64,000 nucleotides of DNA from Deltaproteobacteria bacterium (GTDB taxonomy: Bacteria > SAR324 > NAC60-12): the NCBI GenBank assembly GCA_002685535.1, contig NYXK01000071.1, positions 1-64,000 on the forward strand, in the 5' to 3' direction. Of the stretch, positions 57,626 to 64,000 are shown piece after piece. Both the position numbers and the translations under genes were made by a program. Numbering within the stretch: the stretch's first letter is position 1; each line of letters starts with the position of its first letter. The notes beneath the pieces were generated by a model, which ran no database searches, had not been told where the DNA came from, and saw nothing but the letters and a program-made list of their open reading frames with translations.

Positions 57626-58546
57626 AGAGTAGGAGTAGCACACAAGTATGGATCGAGATGGATTTGGGGCCGAGTCATTGGGTTTAATAGTCGGACATCC
57701 GCAGCAGTGAGGGAGTTGGCATGATCGAAGACTGTATCCGGAGGACAATAATGTTGTATGATGTAGTGACAATTCTGAATCGTGTCTAACATAGCATGGA
57801 GAATAATAACTTTGTTGTCATCGGATAATTCAGGCCGCTGCCATGATATCTGACAGCTTCTCCATGCGGTCGGAAGATGTGAGTTGGAACAGCATTCCGC
57901 AGACTCGGTATTGTTGGCTGAAGGAGAGGCGGGAAGCCCCCAGGCCAGTACGAGGTGTAAATTAGTGTTCATTTTATACTTTAGTGTCATATTGCCTATC
58001 GAAAAGCCTAAATTATCACTTGTAGGTTATGGACCCGTCGTGTTTGCAGGACTCAACTGACGTTGCCGTTTCTTTGTTGTTTACATTTAAGCGAGTGGAT
58101 AGGCTTCGATGAATGCCAGGGCATAAGAGCTTAACGTGGATTCCAAGGCTTTTGCCGTCAGGCAACTTGAATGATTGAGAAAGATCTTGAATTCCAACAA
58201 GCAACCGAGCGAAACCGTCCCAGAACCGAATCCCTGTATCCGTTCATACCAAAGCAGGCTCATCAATTCCGGTCACGTGCAGAAAATATCTGGGCAGTTT
58301 ATGCCTCTTGCTCGAGTTCATAATCTAGGCAGAACTGCAATCTCGATGGAATTTTTCACTGTAGCAGTATTTGAAAGTCAACACAGCTGGATTTATCGAG
58401 AGTGAGCCAAGCTTTGAGCTCCGACCATAACCAATATTTTCTGACCAATCATCGTTGGCAAATAAGCGCCAGCGGAAAGACGAAACCTGAGAAGAGTGAT
58501 AGCTCCACAACACCATGGATTAACCTATCTCATATAATCTGGAGAA
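57626..58546. other. Intergenic, nothing recognised
   Basis: Separates the array from the intact HET gene. Only chance frames. Confidence 0.5.
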
Positions 58547-60652
58547 ATGGACAACGCTCTTCATTATTCACCACTTAGTGAAGAACAAGATGAGATTCGC
58601 CTCATCCGCATACTCCCCTATGCCTCGAGAAGGTTTCCTGTCGAGTGCGCAATTGAAATCGTGTCCCTGAAGGCAACAACAGAGCTTTACAACTCCGTTC
58701 TGTCAACTGCTGACTGCACAGGAAGACAATTGGCCCTTTTATGGGAGAGTGTGAGCGCACCAGATCCCCGGAACGAGATCGTCCAGGATAAGCATAACCC
58801 TAACCATCCAAGCCACCGGTATGAATGGGGTGATTATGCGGCCCTTTCATACGTCTGGGGAAGAACTGATGACACGGAGACAATTATCTTGAACGGTAAC
58901 AAGTTGAAGGTGCAACGGAATTTGGAACACGCACTGCGTGCATTGAGTTCGAGGGCGGAATTCAATGGACGGTACATGCTGTGGGTCGACGCAATTTGCA
59001 TTAACCAGAAAGACTCAGAGGAGCGATCGCAGCAAATCAAGAGGATGAGAATCATTTATGGTAATGCAAGGTCGGTGATCGGATGGCTTGGGGAAACGGA
59101 CGAGCAGAGTGGAAAGGCTTTTGACCTCATCGAATCGCTGAGTACGGCCTGGTCAAAAGGATTCGGCGAAGAATTGGAACATAGATTGAGGGAGGACCCA
59201 AAATACTTGGGATTTGGAAATTGGTCAGCTCTACATGAGATAATGAAGCGTCCATACTGGTCACGACTGTGGATTATCCAGGAGATCGTTTTAGGCTCAT
59301 CATCGGCGGTATTGTACTGTGGTAATCGGTCCGTGAAGTGGGAATCCTTCTGCCAGGGCATTGGCTTCCTTTTCGAGTATCTTTGGACAACCAAAGATGG
59401 GATCACCGCTCAGGAAGTGAGGACTATGTATCCAGAACGGCGGGACTACCCTGCGTGGAGTACCACTAGCTTGCACCTCGTCTTTCGAGATCTGTGGGGC
59501 CTTAGCCGGATCGAATCTAGAGGAGGAGAAGACCGACCAAGCTTCGGACAGCTTCTAGATCTGGCTAAGTCCGGCGAAGCTCATGATCCGCGAGACAAGG
59601 TGTACGGACTCGTCGGTATGATGGACCCTTCAGTGGCACTAACCATTGTCCCTGACTACTCGCTCTCCCCAGCACAGGTGTATGCTGCCATTGCGAAGAC
59701 GTTCATTACCGTTCAAGGAGATCTGGAAGTTCTTCGAGAAGCAAATCCTTGGGGACAGATGCGTTCTCCGTCATGGGCACCCGACTGGACATGGAACGGC
59801 AGAATACGACACGGGAGAATCATGGCTAGTCTTTCGGGACCTTTCTGGGGACCTAAAGGCGAACCACCAGGTAATAGCTTAGCAACTCCATATCGTGCAA
59901 GCGACGATCTTCCAATGGAGATCGAATTTTCCGGTGATGGCATGCACCTGGTTTGCCGAGGCTTCATTGTCGATGAGGTCGACGGGCTTGCGGCAAGAGA
60001 GCACGGGTATTTTTCTTGGGCGGAAAATTCGATTCAGCAACCTAGATCCACCGAAAATGCCTATCAAACTTCTGACGGTGTGATTGAAGCTTTGTGGAGG
60101 ACAATTGTCGCTGATCGAGTGGCTGGGGGTAACAGGGCAAGCGACAGGAACGCTGCTGTTCTGAATATTCCAGCAGACTTGGAAGCAGCACAAAGACAAT
60201 TCGATGATTTTGGGTGGAAGTGGTTGGCGAACCAGATCGGCTATTACTTCCGATGGAGCGGATGGCGTGCTGCGAACCGGAACTTCATGCTGTTTGGCAG
60301 GGAGTTGGACACTTACTTTACCGACACAATTCCGGAAACAGCAAGTGAGTATGACTATACGGAGTCATACTGCTGCAGCAACCGGACGGGTCAAGGACGG
60401 CGATTTATTACCACAGCGAATGGATATATGGGGTGGGGCCCTGACAACATGTTTGGTACGGCTGTCAGTCAACTGAAAGTGGGTGACAAGATTGCGATTT
60501 TGTTTGGTTGCAGTACACCAATTGCTGTTCGGCCGCAAGGAGGCTATCATCAAGTCCTTGGAGAAGCATATATCCATGGACTGATGGATGGTGAATCTGT
60601 CCAACATCTTCAAGAGGGGCGGTTCGTGATTCAGAATTTTGTATTTTGTTGA
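58547..60652 (+). CDS. HET-domain (heterokaryon incompatibility-type) protein, intact
   Basis: This intronless gene encodes 701 residues. The HET domain occupies about 98-270: YAALSYVWGRTDD, LWVDAICINQKDSEERSQQ, RMRIIYGNARSVIGWLGETD, and RPYWSRLWIIQEIVLGSSS. The following DPRDKVYGLVGM and IVPDYS are the usual continuation. All core motifs are present, unlike the shortened HET protein at 28.1-29.5 kb. HET proteins are cell-death effectors activated in vegetative incompatibility, often through NLR partners. No signal peptide or membrane segment. The C-terminal 300 residues end in a domain of the kind shared by many fungal HET proteins (VGDKIAILFGCSTPIAVRP, then YIHGLMDGE). The specific incompatibility system is unknown. 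Confidence 0.93.
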   Translation: MDNALHYSPLSEEQDEIRLIRILPYASRRFPVECAIEIVSLKATTELYNSVLSTADCTGRQLALLWESVSAPDPRNEIVQDKHNPNHPSHRYEWGDYAALSYVWGRTDDTETIILNGNKLKVQRNLEHALRALSSRAEFNGRYMLWVDAICINQKDSEERSQQIKRMRIIYGNARSVIGWLGETDEQSGKAFDLIESLSTAWSKGFGEELEHRLREDPKYLGFGNWSALHEIMKRPYWSRLWIIQEIVLGSSSAVLYCGNRSVKWESFCQGIGFLFEYLWTTKDGITAQEVRTMYPERRDYPAWSTTSLHLVFRDLWGLSRIESRGGEDRPSFGQLLDLAKSGEAHDPRDKVYGLVGMMDPSVALTIVPDYSLSPAQVYAAIAKTFITVQGDLEVLREANPWGQMRSPSWAPDWTWNGRIRHGRIMASLSGPFWGPKGEPPGNSLATPYRASDDLPMEIEFSGDGMHLVCRGFIVDEVDGLAAREHGYFSWAENSIQQPRSTENAYQTSDGVIEALWRTIVADRVAGGNRASDRNAAVLNIPADLEAAQRQFDDFGWKWLANQIGYYFRWSGWRAANRNFMLFGRELDTYFTDTIPETASEYDYTESYCCSNRTGQGRRFITTANGYMGWGPDNMFGTAVSQLKVGDKIAILFGCSTPIAVRPQGGYHQVLGEAYIHGLMDGESVQHLQEGRFVIQNFVFC

Positions 60653-60849
60653 CCTACTCGCACTCGGAATTATTTTTGCGATATCATCCGTCTGATAAAG
60701 CGACCATTTTCGTCAGAGACCAGCATTTTCTGCTGACGATGAGATCTCAAGAGTATGCGTCGACGCCGTGACCTCGTCGTCGTCGAATTACTAAAGAAAT
60801 GCTAAGATGAAAGTGTTTTGGTCTCGGTCATACCCCGAAACTAATTCAA

Positions 60850-61912
60850 TCATGCTCTGGAACTGGCATAGTCCTTCAAGTACTCATCAACCGTCTGCGC
60901 TAGAGGACCATCTTCAAAGAACCCCAACTTCTTCGCTAAGCTGGTGTCAAATTGAGCCGGCCACTTTGCCACAATACTTTCCACAGCAGGATCTTTTCGC
61001 TCTTCAATCAAAGCAAGCGCGTCTCGTCCACCCACATTTCCTAAAATTTGGAGCATTTGATCAACCGTCACTGTCGACCCAGGTAAATTCACAATCCGAG
61101 AGCCAGCTCCGAATCTCGCCATCGGGATATCCTTGGCATAAACCAAATTCTTAATGATGGTTCTGGTTGAGCACACCCATAGCTTTAGATCTCTTGACAC
61201 TGGTAAAATCGATTTCTCTCCCTTCAGAGGCTCTCTGATGATGCCCGAACAGAATGATGACGCGGCACCAGACGGCGCTCCCGGGCGCACAATAATCGTA
61301 GGCAGTCGTAAGATCCGGCCATCGATGAGGCCACGGCGCGAGAAATCGTTCAAGAGAATTTCGCAGATCAATTTCTCGGCTCCATAGGATGAACCGGGTA
61401 ACGGCATTGTTGTTTCTGTCACTAGCCTGCCTTCCGATGGCCCGAAAACTGCTAGACTTGATGGAAACACGACCGTGATACCTGGCTTAATTTTCCGAAG
61501 TACATCGAGAATGAACCGAGTAGAGTCAATGTTGACGCGGAGACCAAGATCTAAATTGGCTTCTGCAGCCCCGCTCATCAATCCACTTTGCGTGACACGT
61601 TAGCTTTTGTGTTTTCAAGACAGTCCAGTGGAACAGCCTCATTGTTTCTTGCATATGCAAATACTGACGGAGTACTCACTGGAGAAGATAGACAGTAGTG
61701 AGCTGTGATGTGAATAGCTTTTCACACGTAGTCTTGTCTGTAAGATCGGCCTTCACGGAGTGTATTTTAGCTGTTGTGTTGCCATGCTTGTCGGGGACCC
61801 GTGGCTCGACGATATCAGTAAGAGTGAGATTTGAGATTGAAGGATCCAGGAGAAGCGCAGCAGCAAGAGCCTGTCCGATGAAGCCTCCAGCTCCAGTGAC
61901 CAAAACGTTCAT
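60850..61912 (-). CDS. NAD-dependent epimerase/dehydratase-type SDR (DenD-like)
   Basis: Two exons (61912-61680 and 61585-60850, intron 94 nt with GTGAGT donor) encode 322 residues. The extended SDR fold is shown by VLVTGAGGFIGQALAAALL (NAD-binding), the splice-rebuilt VYLLHGLMSGAAEANLDLG, SSLAVFGPSEG, the catalytic Tyr-Lys in SSYGAEKLICE, and RLPTIIVRPGAPSGAASSF. HGxMSG and NLDLGLRVN with the APSGAASSF block are typical of D-erythronate dehydrogenase-like proteins (DenD type), which oxidise sugar acids. The substrate is inferred from family only. Divergent from an aldo-keto reductase gene, with 448 bp between the starts. The gene looks intact. Confidence 0.88.
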
Positions 61913-62360
61913 TGTCGGAAGCAGCAAGGAATCTCTTTGCTGCTACAAGGTGCTTCGGAGTAAATAATTAGAACAATAGAACAATTGGCTTCTCGGCCTA
62001 TATACAAGCAACACTCCTTCGTAACTGACATGTCAACGTAGACTTGTTATGGAGAACACATTACTATTGTCCGGCACCACTCCGTTCCGACACAGTAAAT
62101 AATCCGAACCGAGTCAGGGGTCAATCGCTAATCCAGACCCACCAAATACCCCGCAGCCATCCTCCGGACTTATTCCCGAGTGTTCTTCTCCACTGCGCGC
62201 GAGAACGGGCTAGATACCGTATGTTGCCTGAAATTACTTCTTCGTGAGTCTATTGTTTTCCAGAGGATCTGGACTCATGTGGAGCATATTCCCTACAGGC
62301 CATATACCATCGCAACAAGAGTACTTTTCTTGAGTGCAAGCTATTTGATGTTTGTAGAAA
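61913..62360. promoter_or_regulatory. Shared divergent promoter region (SDR / aldo-keto reductase)
   Basis: 448 bp between head-to-head oxidoreductase genes. No coding sequence recognised and no specific site named. Confidence 0.45.
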
Positions 62361-63510
62361 ATGGCAATACTTGATATCCCCATTCAAGAGCATGAAGGTG
62401 ACAAAGACGAAAATGATGTCCCCAAGAAGGTTTACAAAATGCAATATCAAAGGTTCGGACTCTTGCCCTCATCTCAGCCATCACACAACCGTGCCACGCT
62501 AAGATTTTCGCAGACTGGGGAAGTCCGGCCTCAAAGTATCCCGTATAATTCTCGGATGTATGGCTTTCGGTTCGCCCTCCTGGGAAGGTTCCCCGTGGGT
62601 TCTTCCCGCATCAGAAGCACTCCCTCTCCTCAAAGCAGCATATGACCACGGGATCAACACGTGGGATACAGCAAACACTTACAGCAATGGCGCTTCAGAG
62701 ACTATGATCGGTCAAGCTTTGCGAGAATACTCAATCCCACGGAGCCGAGTCGTGATTATGACGAAGGTTTTCTACCCAGTCCTCGAGGGCAGCGACCAGC
62801 GTCCTTCTCCTGCCATTAACGACGGGGACCTGGTGAATCAGATGGGGTTGAGTCGAAAGCACATTTTCGATGCTGTGGATGGAAGTCTGCGGCGTCTGGG
62901 CACCGATTACATTGATGTACTACAACTTCATCGTCTAGACAAGGAAACTCAGCCCGCAGAGATCATGCGTGCCTTGCATGATCTGGTATGTTCGGGGAAA
63001 GTACGATACATAGGTGCATCATCTATGCGAACGTGGGAATTCGCAAGGCTTCAATACACGGCCAGACTGCACGGGTGGACTGAATTCGTCAGTATGCAGG
63101 GCTTGTACAATCTCCTGTACCGCGAGGAAGAGAGAGAAATGAATTCATTTTGCAACGCCGAAGGAGTTGGGTTGATACCATGGAGTCCTTTGGCACGCGG
63201 AATGCTCGGAAGGCCAGTCTCCCAAGTTTCTGAGAGGAGCGAATCAGATGCCAAAACCAAGCTGTGGTTCAAGGGAAGCAAAGACACGAAAATCGTACGT
63301 AGAGTAGAGGAGATCGCCCGGAGGAAAGGCGTGAGTATGGCAAGTGTGGCGACTGCCTGGTGTTTGAGTAAAGGCTGTGCACCAATTGTTGGACTGTCGA
63401 GCTTGAAGAGGATCGAGCAGGTTGGAGAGGCATTTGAGGTCGTACTTTCAGACACAGATCTACGAGAGCTAGAAGAGCTCTATGAGCCGCTTCAAGTTGT
63501 TGCGATGTAA
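62361..63510 (+). CDS. Aldo-keto reductase
   Basis: Two exons (62361-62452 and 62514-63510, intron 61 nt) encode 362 residues. The splice joins MQYQRLGKSGLKVSRIILGC, the standard AKR opening; the donor (GTTCGG) is non-consensus, yet this is the only join that restores it. Catalytic residues follow: Asp in NTWDTANTYSNGAS, Tyr in the same block, Lys in VIMTKVF, and His in LQLHRLD. The C-terminal NADPH pocket reads CAPIVGLSSLKRIEQVGEAF. The order fits the AKR group of yeast Ydl124w/Gcy1-like and plant-like aryl-alcohol reductases. It reduces carbonyls using NADPH. A 30-residue hydrophilic extension precedes the barrel. Confidence 0.9.
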
Positions 63511-64000
63511 TGAAAGAAATTCTGGTTTGCTGGTGAACAAATTTCTTGATATTCCTACACGACCATTCGGAAGACAGTTATTGCTTCGACCTTCGCAGTC
63601 TTTATTTGACAAAGCGGTGGGCAGGAAAAGTTTCAGATCAATGACCACTGGCACTGCCGTAAATAGCTCGCTTATTTCGCCTGGTTGAAGCCTGTAGGCT
63701 CGTTGGCTTTCCAAAAATCGTGCTTGGTCAACTTAACTTAGAAACAAAGAACGTCTGTACGTACCATAAGACAATGTAATAGCGCGCACAAATCGGCAAT
63801 TTGATCTTTGGCCTGTGCCTCAGTGAGCTTTCGGTCTTCCCTCGGCTCTTCCTACATGATCTATATGACCGGCGTGATGTCTGGTGTGGCCCAAGCATCC
63901 GGTCTGCTTTCATAAAACCTACCGACTCCTCTGTGCTTACATGATTATCAACTACTATGTGATTCATACGCCAGGTCAGCGGCGATGTAGGAGTCAACCA
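63511..64000. other. Right edge, nothing recognised
   Basis: 3' flank of the aldo-keto reductase gene to the window edge. An open minus-strand frame at 63728-63997 lacks family resemblance. Confidence 0.4.

Noticed and set aside
63728-63997. 89-residue minus-strand frame at the right edge
   Set aside because: No recognisable features; basic composition typical of random sequence.

Overview
The window is nuclear DNA of a filamentous ascomycete (Pezizomycotina). Most genes are split by short GT-AG introns, usually 43-165 nt, and every exon model below was checked so that the summed coding length is a multiple of three. The gene families present (HET domain, PNP-UDP/NB-ARC receptor, Clr5, 2EXR, UNC93-like MFS, pectin lyase, small cysteine-rich secreted proteins) fit a plant-associated or saprotrophic Leotiomycetes-like fungus. 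That class-level placement is inference; no rRNA or other marker gene is present.

Layout. 1-0.6 kb is extremely AT-rich and gene-free and looks like a RIP-degraded repeat. 0.8-5.0 kb is one NOD-like receptor gene with a nucleoside-phosphorylase-like N-terminus and an NB-ARC core. 5.5-11.7 kb holds an UNC93-like transporter, an NtaA/DszA-type flavin monooxygenase and a divergent Baeyer-Villiger monooxygenase, a possible small oxidative gene set. 12-19 kb holds a disordered protein of unknown function, a multi-C2H2 protein and a tail-anchored Ubc6-like E2. 21-28 kb holds a secreted pectin lyase, a wax-synthase-like membrane acyltransferase with a frame interruption, a 2EXR protein and an RG-rich coiled-coil protein. 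28-33.5 kb holds a HET protein lacking the middle of its domain, a Ybp1/glomulin-type protein and an AhpD-like protein. 33.9-37 kb is a tandem pair of degenerate amidoligase-like genes, the second broken. 37-45 kb holds a secreted M14 carboxypeptidase, an NTF2-like protein, a DUF7730-like protein, a beta-propeller pseudogene and a Clr5 protein. 45-52.3 kb holds a possible small secreted protein, an AIM6-like membrane phosphodiesterase and a basic nucleolar-type protein. 53.4-57.6 kb is the most striking part: four tandem paralogues encoding 86-89-residue secreted proteins with eight cysteines, the last one killed by two in-frame TAA codons. 58.5-63.5 kb holds an intact HET protein and a divergent pair of oxidoreductases (a DenD-like SDR and an aldo-keto reductase).

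Three themes link the genes. The NOD-like receptor and two HET proteins belong to families used in non-self recognition. Pectin lyase, carboxypeptidase and the cysteine-rich proteins form a secreted set suited to contact with plants or other microbes. Gene duplication and decay are concentrated between about 22 and 58 kb: one broken tandem copy in each of two families, a pseudogene with four frameshifts, a HET deletion and a frame-interrupted acyltransferase.
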